A stretch of 64,000 nucleotides of DNA, from the NCBI RefSeq assembly GCF_009811655.1, contig NZ_BGJX01000003.1:166277-230276 (forward strand), written 5' to 3'. The DNA is from Methylosinus sp. Ce-a6 (lineage in GTDB: Bacteria; Pseudomonadota; Alphaproteobacteria; Rhizobiales; Beijerinckiaceae). The notes beneath the pieces were generated by a model. It searched no databases, was not told where the DNA came from, and saw only the letters and a program-made list of their open reading frames with translations. Shown here one piece after another: positions 28,501 through 37,273 of this stretch. A program made the translations under genes and the position numbers. How positions within the stretch are numbered: the stretch's first letter is position 1; every line of letters starts with the position of its first letter.

Positions 28501-31121
28501 CGGCTCGGATCGTCGTCGCCGACGCCGTGGCTGCCGAGACGGCCTCGGCATGCGACCCCGACGGCGTGCTCGAGACAGTCGAGTTCACCTTGGCGGAAAT
28601 CGTCGGCTATGGCGATCTCCTTGACCGGCGCCGGCGAACGGACGATGCGCTCGGCGCCGTGGCATTGGGCGGGAAAGTGCGCGCTATGCTGGGGCAGGCG
28701 GGGGACATCGACCGTGTCGTCGCCGCAGCCCGGTGGATCGAGCAGATTCGGGCGCTCGGTCTTCCTGAAGCCGTCTCTGGACGCCTACTGTCGCCGGCCT
28801 GTGGGCAGGCGTTCGCCGATCTCAGGACGCTGCGAACGAGACTCATCGATGCGGATGGCGCCTTGCGGGAGGGGCTTGCCAGCTTCGTCGCCGGATTCGG
28901 CGGCAAGCTTCCGAGCGAACCAGAGGCGCTCGTCGAACTGTGCGACCGCCTGCTGAGGGAGACCGGTCAACTTCGCGACTTCCTCGCTCAGGCAATCGCC
29001 CGGCGAACCCTTGTGGACGAGGGACTGGAGGTCTTCCTCGCTTCCGCCGAAGAGGCCGGCGTCGAACCCGAGCGCTTCTGCCACGCCCTGGAGCACGTCC
29101 TCACCAGGCGGCGCGCCGAGCGCGCAAACGAACACGAAAATCTCGCGAACGCCCGCGGAACAGCGCTCGACGTCCGGCGTAGGACCTTCGCCGAGCAGGA
29201 TCGGCTCAAGATCCTCAAGGACCGCCATGACGCCCGCGGAAGATTGAAGCGCCGCCAGCCCCTTAATGGGAACAACTCCGGCCCGAGGCGCCATTGGACG
29301 GAGATGGCGCTCCTCGGCAATGAGATAAGGAAGCAGCAGCGTTTCACAAATGTCCGCTCGCTTCTCCAGCGCGCGCCGAGCTCCATCCGGGCGCTCAAAC
29401 CCTGCTTCATGATGTCCCCGCTGTCGGTGGCGAAATTCCTGCCCCGTGACATGACGTTTGATCTCGTCATCATCGACGAGGCCTCGCAGATGCGTCCGGA
29501 GGACGCCTTGGGGGCGCTGCTGCGGGCGCGCCAGATCGTCGTGGTCGGCGACCCCAAACAATTGCCTCCCACCGACTTCTTCAACAGGGCATCCGACGAT
29601 CAGGAGGGCGATGAGGAGATCGAGGACGTCAAGGACGAGTCGATCCTCGAGGCTTGCGGCAAGTCGTTCCGCCGCGTCCGCACCCTGAAGTGGCATTACC
29701 GCAGCCGGTGCGAGAGCCTGATCGACTTCTCGAACCGCGAGTTCTACGAAAAGTCGCTCATCACCTTTCCGATGGCCCGTCCGAACTCGTTCTCGATAGA
29801 CCTCGTCCATGTCGATGGCGCCTACGAGGCGAACCAGAACCCTGCGGAGGCCCAATGGATCTGCGAGGAGGCCATCGGCCTCATGCGCCGTCTTGCGGAC
29901 GCCGAGGATTCCCGCTTCGGCACGATCGGCATTGTCACCATCAACACCGCCCAACGCGACCGGATTACCGAGGAGTTCCGACGCCTCGCCTCCGGGGACG
30001 ACGTTGTCGAACGCTATATCGAGCGCGCGGAGGCGCGCGGGGAACCGTTCTTCGTCAAGAACCTGGAGAATGTGCAGGGCGATGAACGCGATTTCATCAT
30101 GATTTCCCTGGTCTACGGCAAGGAGCCCGGACGGAACGTCGTCAAGCAGAACTTCGGGCCCATCAACCGCAGCGAGGGACACCGCCGCCTGAACGTGCTG
30201 TTCTCCCGTGCACGCAGGCGCATCGGACTTTTTACCTCGATGCGCTCTACGGACGTGAAGCCGACGGAGACCAGTAGCCGCGGCGTTCGTGTGCTGAGAG
30301 CCTATCTGGAATACGCCGAAAGGCGGGGCGGGGCCGAGGGCGCAGCCACTGAACGCGATTATGACAGTCCCTTCGAGAAGTCCGTGGCCGAGCGCCTGAG
30401 GGCGAAGGGTTTCACCGTCGATGTGCAGGTCGGCGTCTCGAAGTTCCGCATCGATCTCGCAGTCCGCCACCCGCAGGAGCCGTCCGTTTATCTCGCAGGC
30501 ATTGAGTGCGACGGCGCCGCCTACCACTCCAGCAAGAGCGCTCGTGATCGCGACCGTCTTCGCGAGGAAGTCCTGCGGGATCTGAAATGGGAGATCCTGC
30601 GCGTCTGGTCGACGGACTGGTTCGCGGACACCGACGGCGAGACGGAGAGGCTCGCCCGGAAGATCGACGAGCTCGCGGCGAAGCCGCTGGTTGTCTCCGA
30701 GGAGGTCGTCTTCGGGAATGAATTTCCTTCAGCGGCCAAGGCAGATCAAGGCGCCGAGGAAGATGACGTTATTGTCGGTGAGCCGGAGGCTGCGTCCGAG
30801 ACCGCTACCAAGCTCGAAGATGCGCCGCTTCAGGATGAACTGCCATTCGTCGTGGATGCCGGCTCTCTGACCAGAGAGGAGGTGCGCGCGGCTCTCGAGC
30901 GGTTTCGACGTTCCGTGATCGAGGTGGAAATGCCAACCGCAGAGCCGCATCGCTGCATCCTGCGGGAAGCGATGATCGAGCATTTCATCGGGGGCCGGAT
31001 CGACGATCCTGCGAAGTGGTTCGATCGCATTCCGACGTACGTGCGGCAAGGCTGCGACCCGACGCAGAAAAAGGCGTATCTGGAACGTATCTGCGAAATC
31101 GTCGCGCTGATGCAGGGGTGA
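25563..31121 (+). CDS. Very large DUF4011-type helicase-nuclease (Hhe-like defence protein)
   Basis: About 1,852 aa. Residues about 15-300 fit DUF4011 (LRDRLLDLTLRNPMLNYKP; MGFSTLFLGFGYLEW). Walker A GPPGTGKSQT is near residue 413, then a long helical insertion, and SF1 helicase motifs resume at VIIDEASQMRPEDA (about 1301), VVVGDPKQLPPT and LNVLFSRARRRI. Near 1599-1690 is a Vsr/PD-(D/E)XK nuclease-like domain: DYDSPFEKSVAERLRAKGF, then IDLAV and GIECDGAAYH. The C-terminus fits DUF3320. Similar single proteins are listed as defence helicases (Hhe; from memory). It probably degrades foreign DNA. The start may instead be ATG 25602, which has GAGG upstream. It is alone in its operon, next to a mobilisation gene. 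Confidence 0.85.
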   Translation: MTIHQPTNDIEVAMEKQRLLGIFGNLRDRLLDLTLRNPMLNYKPLSRSRRHLQIVDDSLEDVASRLIKEALVLDVVALPDPGDEPEDERTEEFASHLAYLKATDEDYGKCLKDLADRGEDDEVRVAALDRWLRDKVRGQLELPPRPDRKKLDLAEHARNHRISPEIELGKEGRKTGVGRRRLQTLLLSENLEPRIEAIRNLARLSEQEMGFSTLFLGFGYLEWRQSESSAKILHAPLLLLPVVLETRVEHGRKVYGVRAVSEAPETNVTLIKYVEDEHGRVLPDFETDEETEISVEAYLSLVEKAIENLPGWRVRRFLTLGHFAFGRLAMYQDLDAEKWPVLVDHPLIKSILSGIERTDHRPEQEEGGLPEIPEDYQIDAPEIEAVAPLLVHDADASQHSAIIDVMKDFNLVIEGPPGTGKSQTITNVIANVLARDGGRTVLFLSEKLAALEVVKRRLDIAGLGDFCLELHSEKSSPKEVVESLKARINADGADGQTGDRQLSRNLWETSRREIAAYLDALHAKEHAGDSAFSLFSRAIARAGKFDELPEAVRRAKFPNNLIQDEEGIRDILASLGQYQALATAFRQDFGYAPSQSVWAPLGLTALSGQAVRVVEALTAIRETSRGLIELGAEIEQAGFHDRRWGLSVIARIPDAPDVAGIHAAFDLEPRQVVEAADVAEQSRRLDEDLAASPMHGRIPIEVVEAARRLQGAMREPALRTLPCCEILPRAAAMAERSRRVEERSTALAQIRDVLKIGDDFPFAAQETLVLAPIVAAAVPVADRGWLSRKLPGDEACFEALHRTWKQLREADAAWSRKLPAYRRENAPIHQDVAAAATSLGDAFAPYFPWRWAELQKAKDIAAILGIDPSAEPAANALAELSNHLEAIEDFERGIGESVLGPLWKGMATKFDNVAWSIGARRTISTQLAAHPGGDRVAAGLLASDADTIGRLADLKGVAVVANRLAREDVAHFGEVSIREAARIVVADAVAAETASACDPDGVLETVEFTLAEIVGYGDLLDRRRRTDDALGAVALGGKVRAMLGQAGDIDRVVAAARWIEQIRALGLPEAVSGRLLSPACGQAFADLRTLRTRLIDADGALREGLASFVAGFGGKLPSEPEALVELCDRLLRETGQLRDFLAQAIARRTLVDEGLEVFLASAEEAGVEPERFCHALEHVLTRRRAERANEHENLANARGTALDVRRRTFAEQDRLKILKDRHDARGRLKRRQPLNGNNSGPRRHWTEMALLGNEIRKQQRFTNVRSLLQRAPSSIRALKPCFMMSPLSVAKFLPRDMTFDLVIIDEASQMRPEDALGALLRARQIVVVGDPKQLPPTDFFNRASDDQEGDEEIEDVKDESILEACGKSFRRVRTLKWHYRSRCESLIDFSNREFYEKSLITFPMARPNSFSIDLVHVDGAYEANQNPAEAQWICEEAIGLMRRLADAEDSRFGTIGIVTINTAQRDRITEEFRRLASGDDVVERYIERAEARGEPFFVKNLENVQGDERDFIMISLVYGKEPGRNVVKQNFGPINRSEGHRRLNVLFSRARRRIGLFTSMRSTDVKPTETSSRGVRVLRAYLEYAERRGGAEGAATERDYDSPFEKSVAERLRAKGFTVDVQVGVSKFRIDLAVRHPQEPSVYLAGIECDGAAYHSSKSARDRDRLREEVLRDLKWEILRVWSTDWFADTDGETERLARKIDELAAKPLVVSEEVVFGNEFPSAAKADQGAEEDDVIVGEPEAASETATKLEDAPLQDELPFVVDAGSLTREEVRAALERFRRSVIEVEMPTAEPHRCILREAMIEHFIGGRIDDPAKWFDRIPTYVRQGCDPTQKKAYLERICEIVALMQG

Positions 31122-31339
31122 CCGATGGCGCTGTTCAATGCTCTTTACGAGCTGCGACAAGACAGTATGACAGCGGGGTCAATGGCGCCGCATTTTGCTC
31201 ACCGAGCCCAACATACGACGTCGGCCGAAGGGGGGGCATTCCCTATCGGTTACTGGGCCGCGGCGGAGTTCGCCCGACACGAAGCTCTTGGAAATGGGGG
31301 GCCGATCGCCTTAAATGCGACCTAGATGCCAGACACCAT

Positions 31340-31355
31340 CCCCGCAACGGCGGGG
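31340..31355 (+). terminator. Possible intrinsic terminator hairpin
   Basis: CCCCGC-AACG-GCGGGG lies between the end of the large helicase and the convergent relaxase gene. No T-tract follows, so rho-independent termination is uncertain. The 31122-31380 interval otherwise holds only a 66-codon frame from 31125 that overlaps the helicase stop, has no recognised family, and is judged spurious. Confidence 0.45.
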
Positions 31356-31380
31356 CGCGGGAACCCGGCTTCTGTGAACT

Positions 31381-33069
31381 TCATTTGATCGTTCCCTTCA
31401 ATTCGTCCACTTCGACGCCCTGCGTATCGGCGGATATTTGCGGAATTAGCTCTCCAGCTCCGCTTGTTCCATCCTCTTCAGGAGGCGGTAGAAAATCAGG
31501 TTCGGGATCAGTTTTCCTCTCGGCGCGCGCGCCCTCGTGCTCGGCGCGGAGCACCCGAAGCGCTTCCGTCGGCAATTCGCCGGCGCAATCATCGCCGCTC
31601 AGCCCGGCATCTTCGCCATTGGCCTCAGCGTGCGCGCGAACTTTGGCCGAGACAATTCGTTTGATCGATCGGTCGATGGAGATCATCGCTAGCTCGGAGA
31701 CCGCGCGATCGATCTGCAATGTGAGCGCACCGACGTCGGCGCCGTCATCCCAATTGTCGGTCAGGCCGGCGATCAGCACCTCACGTGTCCTCCTCGAAAT
31801 AGCGTGCTGTCTGCAAAATGCGTTAAACATCTTCACGCGCTGTTCCGGACTCGCCGCACTCTCGTAGCGAGACGAGAGGTCGATGAACAGTTGGTCTTGC
31901 TCGAGCCTCCGGACATGGAACAATTTGGGATCAGCCCAGGACCGGGTGGCGCGTGTCAGACGAATACGAGCGCTGCGTGTCATCTCACCGCGTTTCGAGA
32001 CCTCGTCCCAGCCGACGGCCGAGGTGAGAGCGCCGACGAAACTGGCGACCTGAGCCGTGATTTCACCTTCGATGCAGAGAGCGTCCTCTTCGATCAGAAG
32101 GTCGGCGCCGGCATAGGCGATAGCGAGCGCTCGCTCGCCGATAAACTTCCGCTCGATCGGCTCACTCCCGTGACTCTCGACCATGCATTGCCAGGACGCG
32201 TGGAGTAGGACCTCGCCGTTAAATCTCGCTGATCCCCGCGTGGGAAAAAGCGACGGCAGCTTTGCTGCGTACGCGGCGATCTGCGATTCCACTCTGACGC
32301 GTTCGGCGGTGGCGATCTCTTCCGCGGCCGCCGCCTCCTCCCAAGCCAGTCGATCCCGGCGACCAGCGTCGAGCTTGGCGAGCGCATCTTTCGCGAAGGC
32401 GGTGCGCGGAGCGCGAAAAATACCGCGTCGACGAGGTTGTTCGGCCGGAGGCCGTCCGCGCTCGTCATTCGTCTCGGCGACGACTCGGATTTCGCAGCCA
32501 TGACGCTCCGCGACCGCATTGATTGCGGCCGCAACCTGCCGCCGCATTTCACGTCCATCGTCTTCCCGAAAAATACGATTCCATCGCCGCGCCTCGATCT
32601 TGGTTCGCGCAAATCCCGATGTCGTCATCGGGCGCGTCGAAATGAGGCCATGCAGATGCGGGTTTTCGCCCATGTCTCTGGCTGGCGAGACGTGAAAGTC
32701 GACTTGCGCGACGAGACCGTCCGAGACGAAGGGGCCGTATATTTCTCGGACCAGCTCATCGACCCATTCGTAAGGAATGCCTCTCGGAATTTGCACATCC
32801 AAAATCCTGGCCTCCTGCGCGTTCCACTGTCGCTCGGCGCGAGCGGCGGCGCTCCAAACAGTTCTCGCGTCGGAGGCCCATAGCGGCGCATCGTTCGGCG
32901 TGAGCATCCAATGCCGGCGGTGGCTTGCCGTCGATGCGAGAGTCGATTCATCGATATACGTATAATCCACAGGAGCGTGGCCCAGCTGGTAATCCGAGCG
33001 TGCGAGCGCCGAGCGGCCATGTCCGCGGCTCACGATCGCGAAGCGCATTCCGAGTGATCTTTCGCGCAT
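31381..33069 (-). CDS. MobA/MobL-type relaxase
   Basis: A 562-aa protein (Met at 33048 is an alternative start). The N-terminal part fits MobA/MobL: HARSDYQLGH-like segment ALARSDYQLGH, then VQIPRGIPYEWVDEL and DFHVSPARDMGENPHLHGLISTR, where the HLH of NPHLHG is the metal-binding His cluster of the HUH nuclease. The catalytic Tyr is probably among YTYIDES. The rest (about 230-562) is Arg/Glu-rich with no recognised helicase and may bind DNA or a partner. It should nick oriT to start transfer in trans. No type IV secretion genes are in the window, so this would be a mobilisable element. Confidence 0.82.
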   Translation of the reverse strand: MRERSLGMRFAIVSRGHGRSALARSDYQLGHAPVDYTYIDESTLASTASHRRHWMLTPNDAPLWASDARTVWSAAARAERQWNAQEARILDVQIPRGIPYEWVDELVREIYGPFVSDGLVAQVDFHVSPARDMGENPHLHGLISTRPMTTSGFARTKIEARRWNRIFREDDGREMRRQVAAAINAVAERHGCEIRVVAETNDERGRPPAEQPRRRGIFRAPRTAFAKDALAKLDAGRRDRLAWEEAAAAEEIATAERVRVESQIAAYAAKLPSLFPTRGSARFNGEVLLHASWQCMVESHGSEPIERKFIGERALAIAYAGADLLIEEDALCIEGEITAQVASFVGALTSAVGWDEVSKRGEMTRSARIRLTRATRSWADPKLFHVRRLEQDQLFIDLSSRYESAASPEQRVKMFNAFCRQHAISRRTREVLIAGLTDNWDDGADVGALTLQIDRAVSELAMISIDRSIKRIVSAKVRAHAEANGEDAGLSGDDCAGELPTEALRVLRAEHEGARAERKTDPEPDFLPPPEEDGTSGAGELIPQISADTQGVEVDELKGTIK

Positions 33070-33320
33070 GTTTCATGTCCGTCGCGGCGGTAGGTCAGCC
33101 TCGAGTGTATTAATGAAATCCTTGGTAGACATGTTCCAATTTCGTCTGCGCGCATGCAAAGCGCAAGAGGCTGTGTGATCCGAGTCCGATTATCGGAGAC
33201 ATCTCATCTCGCTTCATGTTTGCTCACTGGCGAGCGTGATCGAACGTGAGGTGTCAACATTGAAATAGCGCTTTGCGCTTTCATGACCTCATCGCATCAT
33301 GAGGCCGAAGGAGATGTCTC
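33070..33320. other. Candidate oriT / regulatory region
   Basis: About 250 bp between the divergent relaxase and accessory genes, lower in GC than its surroundings. It holds GGAGACATCTC (33195-33205) and, inverted, GGAGATGTCTC (33310-33320), with short hairpins AGCGC-TTT-GCGCT (33269-33281) and CCTCAT-CGCATC-ATGAGG (33286-33303). Position and repeats are as expected of an oriT or of operators for the divergent promoters. No nick-site consensus was recognised. Confidence 0.45.
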
Positions 33321-33818
33321 ATGAGCCTCAAAAGTCTTAGCGCCGAATACGATCATGCTTGCGAAAACGAGAAGCTCGCCAAAGCGAAAACAAAAGCCGC
33401 GCGCGCCAAGTTGAATGCCGCGAAGCGGAAAGCCGACGTGATCAGCAACACCGCGATCAAGCTCGCGTTGCAGATCGGCTACGAGGAGGGGTGGATCCAG
33501 GCGGATATCGAAAAATTGGAAGCCCTGGCGCCGACGTTGCTGTCGGCGAAAAACAGAGATCTCACGCCGCGGCTTCTCGAGATTTTGCGCGGGGGCGGGA
33601 AGAGCGATCCTGTCGTCACCGATGTCGCAGAGGAGTCGACGGCGCCGGAGGACGAATTGGATCTGATGATGGAGCCGTTTCCGGAGCCGCGGCCGAGCAG
33701 CGAGCGGTCCGATTCCGCCGCCACGAATGGTCCGCCGGCGTCGTCTCAGCAGCCGAGGTTCAATCGTCCCATCCGGCCGCTCGGCCAGACGGCGCCGAAC
33801 AGGTCGTCGTCCGAATGA
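33321..33818 (+). CDS. Coiled-coil mobilisation accessory protein (putative)
   Basis: A 165-aa protein, divergent from the relaxase. Residues 1-45 are a Lys/Ala-rich helix (LAKAKTKAARAKLNAAKRK) likely to form a coiled coil. The middle (LQIGYEEGWIQADIEKLEAL) resembles a helical bundle, and the last 60 residues are Pro/Ser/Arg-rich and disordered. Small basic proteins of this kind (TraD/MobC class) often assist the relaxase at oriT. No sequence family is recognised with confidence. A GGAG lies 9 bp upstream of the ATG. Confidence 0.65.
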   Translation: MSLKSLSAEYDHACENEKLAKAKTKAARAKLNAAKRKADVISNTAIKLALQIGYEEGWIQADIEKLEALAPTLLSAKNRDLTPRLLEILRGGGKSDPVVTDVAEESTAPEDELDLMMEPFPEPRPSSERSDSAATNGPPASSQQPRFNRPIRPLGQTAPNRSSSE

Positions 33819-33967
33819 CGCGGAGAGCCTGCGCCGGCGGCGCGCCGTCGCCGGTCGTCGCGGAAGGCGCCCGACACTTCCGGGCGCCGAGTTGACACCA
33901 CGGGCGTCGCCATATTGAGTCCGGAGGCCGCTCGCCAGCCCCCGATTCCTCGAAAGGACGCCCGCCG

Positions 33968-36900
33968 ATGGCCGCCTCGTTTTTCGAGCAGCCGATTTTG
34001 AATAGTCCATATGAGGCGCCGCGTTTCCATCATCTTTTGGATGCCGACGGCCAGCCGATCGACGCTCCGCCCGTCGCGGGCCGCAGGCGGTCCGAGCTGA
34101 CGACCCCCGTCCCCAAGCCGCGCAACAGGCCGGGCCGCGAGCGCCAGACGACCATGGCGCTCGGTGATGCGCGCGGCGTCTCGGACGCGGAGCAGGAGTA
34201 TAATCCGACCCCGGTCATCAATGAGATTCGCTCGCTCGTGGAGAGCTGGCGCGCTCTGCCCAATCCCTCCGATTGGGGCGTCACTCCGACGACGGCGCGG
34301 CTGCTCGCCTATTGGCGCGCGCACGAGTTCCATGGCGTGAAGCCGTTCTTCAGTCAGATCGAGGCGGTCGAGACGATCGTCTGGCTGACCGAGGTCGCGC
34401 CAAAATTCTCGCGCGGCAAAGCGATCCTCGCCAATATCGCGGCGGCCAACGCCGCCTCCAATCCCGAGCTCTATCGGCTCGCGATGAAGATGGCGACCGG
34501 CGCCGGCAAGACCACGGTGATGGCGATGCTGATCGCCTGGCAGACCGCGAACGCCATTCGCTCGCCGGGGAGCGGGAAATTCGGCCGCGGCTTCCTGATC
34601 ATTGCGCCAGGCGTCACAATTCGCGATCGGCTGCGGGTGCTGCGGCCGGAAGATCCCGATAATTATTATACGACCCGTGAGCTGGTCCCCTCCGATCTCG
34701 TCGCCGACATCGCCAAGGCGAAGATCGTCATCACTAATTACCACGCCTTCCGCAGGCGCGAGACGATGGAGGTCTCGAAGACCGGCCGCGCCCTTTTGCA
34801 AGGGCCGCGTGGCGCGCCTGTGGTGACGATCGAGTCGGAAGGCCAAATGCTCGAGCGCGCCTGCGGTCCGCTGATGACGCTGAAGAACATCGTCGTCATC
34901 AATGACGAGGCCCATCATTGCTATCGCGAGCGGCCGCCGCGCGAGGACGAGAAGCTCGAGGCCGACGAGAAGGAGGAGGCCAAGAAGGCCAATGAGGCCG
35001 CGCGCCTCTGGATATCGGGCGTCGAAGCGTTGAAGCGCAAGGTCGGGCTTCAGGCGGTCTTCGACCTGTCGGCCACGCCGTTTTTCCTGCGTGGCTCCGG
35101 CTATCGCGAGGGCTCGCTCTTTCCCTGGGTCGTCAGCGATTTCTCGCTGATGGACGCCATCGAATGCGGAATCGTGAAGCTCCCTCGCGTGCCGATCGAT
35201 GACAGCCTTCCGTCCGGCGACATGCCCCTCTATCGCAATCTCTGGGAGGAGCTGAAGAAGCGCGGCCGCAGCCTGCCGAAAAAGGGCGCGAGCAAATCGG
35301 GCGAACTCGACCCTTTGAAGCTCGCGCCGGAAATTCAGACCGCGCTCTATTCGCTCTACAGCCACTACCGACAAGTCGATGAGGAATGGCGCCGCATGGG
35401 CATTGCCATCCCGCCTGTCTTCATCGTCGTGTGCAGCAATACGGCGGTCTCGAAGCTCGTTTACGAATGGATATCGGGCTTTCAACGTGCGAACGAGGAT
35501 GGCGAACTCTATACGCCTCATTGCGGCCATCTCGAATCCTTCCGCAATTTCGACGAATACGGGATGCGCTTTCCGCGGCCCAACACGCTGCTCATCGACA
35601 GCGAGCAGATTGAATCCGGCGACGCGCTCGATCCCGCCTTTCGCGAGCTGGCCGGGCCGGAGATCGAGCAGTTCAAGCGCGAGATTTCCGCGCGCGACGG
35701 CGCGGACGGCAAGGCGCTCAGCGACGCCGATCTCCTGCGCGAGGTGATGAACACGGTCGGCAAGCCCGGCCGGCTCGGCGAGGCCATACGCTGCGTCGTC
35801 TCCGTCTCCATGCTGACGGAAGGCTGGGACACCAATACCGTCACTCACGTTCTGGGCGTGCGCGCCTTCGGCACACAGCTCCTCTGCGAGCAGGTCGTCG
35901 GCCGGGCGCTGCGCCGGCAGTCCTATGAGCTGAACGACAAGGGCCTGTTCAATGTCGAATATGCCGACATCCTCGGCATCCCCTTCGATTTCACCGCCAA
36001 GCCCGTCGTCGCCCCTCCGGCGGCGCCCAAGCCGGTCACCCGCGTCAAAGCGCTGAAGGAGCGCGCGGCGCTGGAGATCGTCTTTCCGCGTGTCGAGGGC
36101 TATCGCGTCGATCTGCCGGAGGAGCGGCTCGAGGCGCATTTCACCAACGACTCGCGCCTCGTGCTGGACGCTCAGATGGTCGGCCCCTGCACGGTGCTCT
36201 TGTCCGGCATCGTCGGCGAGAGCGTAGAGATAGGCCCCAAGGTGCTCGAGGACATCCGCCCGAGCACCATCGTCTATCATCTCGCCAAGCGGCTGCTGGA
36301 GACGCGCTTCCGCGACTCGGGCGAGGATTTCCCCGCCCATTTGTTCGGCGAGGCCAAGCGCGTCGTGCGCCGCTGGCTGGACGAGGGCTATCTCGTCGTC
36401 AAGGACGTGCCTCCGGCCGCCGTCACCTATCTCGAGCTCGCCGATCAGGCGGCCGAGCGTATCTATCTGGCTTGCCAGCGCGCGGCCGAGGGCGCGCAGC
36501 GCATCAAGGCGATCCTCGATCCCTATAATCCGCGCGGCGCCACCCGCCACGTCAGCTTCACCACGTCGAAGCCCGTCCATATGACGGCGCCGGACAAATC
36601 CCATGTCGACGCGGTTGTGCGCGACAGCGATTGGGAGGCGGAGATGGCGCGCGTCATCGAGCGCAATCCTCATGTGATCGCCTATGTGAAGAACCAGGGG
36701 CTCGGCTTCGAGGTTCCCTATCGCGACGGCGCGATCCCCCGAAAATATGTTCCCGATTTCATCGTGAAGCTGGACGACGGCGGCGAGGAGCAGCTCAATC
36801 TCGTGGTCGAGACGAAGGGGTTTCGCGGGCATGACGCGCAGTTGAAGGCGGAGACGATGCGGCGCTTCTGGGTTCCGGGGGTCAATAATCTCGGCGCGCA

Positions 36901-37009
36901 TGGGCGCTGGGATTTTGCGGAGTTTCAGGACGGCTATCAGTTTCAGAGCGAGTTCGACGCGCTGGTTCGCCGGCTCGTCGAGCGGAAGGTTTCAGATCAC
37001 GCGGCGTGA
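33968..37009 (+). CDS. BPTD_3080-family restriction endonuclease (type III-like helicase-nuclease)
   Basis: A 1,013-aa protein. A Pro-rich N-terminus is followed by the SF2 helicase core: Walker A MATGAGKTTVMAML near residue 176, GFLIIAPGVTIRDRL, Walker B VVINDEAHHCYRE near 312 and FDLSATPF. A second RecA domain includes VSVSMLTEGWDTNTV and GRALRRQSYEL. The C-terminal 130 residues carry a PD-(D/E)XK nuclease: VPDFIVKLDDGG, then NLVVETKGFRG. NCBI uses the name BPTD_3080 family restriction endonuclease for such proteins (from memory). It is followed by a DNA methyltransferase gene, so the pair is probably a type III-like system that cuts unmethylated DNA. Confidence 0.88.
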   Translation: MAASFFEQPILNSPYEAPRFHHLLDADGQPIDAPPVAGRRRSELTTPVPKPRNRPGRERQTTMALGDARGVSDAEQEYNPTPVINEIRSLVESWRALPNPSDWGVTPTTARLLAYWRAHEFHGVKPFFSQIEAVETIVWLTEVAPKFSRGKAILANIAAANAASNPELYRLAMKMATGAGKTTVMAMLIAWQTANAIRSPGSGKFGRGFLIIAPGVTIRDRLRVLRPEDPDNYYTTRELVPSDLVADIAKAKIVITNYHAFRRRETMEVSKTGRALLQGPRGAPVVTIESEGQMLERACGPLMTLKNIVVINDEAHHCYRERPPREDEKLEADEKEEAKKANEAARLWISGVEALKRKVGLQAVFDLSATPFFLRGSGYREGSLFPWVVSDFSLMDAIECGIVKLPRVPIDDSLPSGDMPLYRNLWEELKKRGRSLPKKGASKSGELDPLKLAPEIQTALYSLYSHYRQVDEEWRRMGIAIPPVFIVVCSNTAVSKLVYEWISGFQRANEDGELYTPHCGHLESFRNFDEYGMRFPRPNTLLIDSEQIESGDALDPAFRELAGPEIEQFKREISARDGADGKALSDADLLREVMNTVGKPGRLGEAIRCVVSVSMLTEGWDTNTVTHVLGVRAFGTQLLCEQVVGRALRRQSYELNDKGLFNVEYADILGIPFDFTAKPVVAPPAAPKPVTRVKALKERAALEIVFPRVEGYRVDLPEERLEAHFTNDSRLVLDAQMVGPCTVLLSGIVGESVEIGPKVLEDIRPSTIVYHLAKRLLETRFRDSGEDFPAHLFGEAKRVVRRWLDEGYLVVKDVPPAAVTYLELADQAAERIYLACQRAAEGAQRIKAILDPYNPRGATRHVSFTTSKPVHMTAPDKSHVDAVVRDSDWEAEMARVIERNPHVIAYVKNQGLGFEVPYRDGAIPRKYVPDFIVKLDDGGEEQLNLVVETKGFRGHDAQLKAETMRRFWVPGVNNLGAHGRWDFAEFQDGYQFQSEFDALVRRLVERKVSDHAA

Positions 37010-37070
37010 TTTCAACTCAGGAATGCGCATGTTCGAAGTAGACCAGGATGCCGCGTTCATGGAGCGGGAC

Positions 37071-37164
37071 CCTCATCCGACTCCGCCAAAGCCCGTCGCT
37101 TGCGACGGGCGTCCTACGGGACGCCCTATGGCGGGGCCACCTTCTCCCGCGCGCGGGAGAAGGG
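37071..37164 (+). repeat. Palindromic repeat R3 (with extra hairpin)
   Basis: CCTCATCCGACTCCGCC..., with nested hairpins CCCGTCGCTTGCGACGGG and GCGTCCTACGGGACGC, then CCACCTTCTCCC-GCGC-GCGGGAGAAGG. Same family as R1, R2 and R4, in forward orientation. It lies between the endonuclease and methyltransferase genes. Confidence 0.7.
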
Positions 37165-37203
37165 AGAACACGACGGTCGCGGAATAAAAAAAGGAAGGGC
37201 GCT

Positions 37204-37258
37204 TCCTTCTCCCACAGGGTGGGAGAAGGTGGCCCGGCGAAGCCGGGTCGGATGAGGG
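37204..37258 (-). repeat. Palindromic repeat R4 (inverted to R3)
   Basis: CCTTCTCCC-ACAGGGT-GGGAGAAGG (37204-37229 region), then GGCCCGGCGAAGCCGGG and TCGGATGAGGG. Opposite in direction to R3 and 39 bp from it, so that R3 and R4 could form one large stem-loop in the spacer of the restriction-modification genes. Confidence 0.7.
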
Positions 37259-37273
37259 CCCAAGGGAACACAC

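Noticed and set aside
28785..30527. 580-codon minus-strand frame opposite the DUF4011 helicase
   Set aside because: Overlaps conserved helicase and nuclease motifs on the plus strand; no domain in the antisense product.
31125..31325. 66-codon frame after the DUF4011 helicase
   Set aside because: No recognised family, overlapping start, and position over a terminator-like region; insufficient support.
33746..36901. Very long minus-strand open frame (1,051 codons) opposite the BPTD_3080 gene
   Set aside because: It is fully antisense to a helicase with clear motifs. Its reading is Arg/Asp/Glu repetitive, as expected from GC-rich shadow frames.
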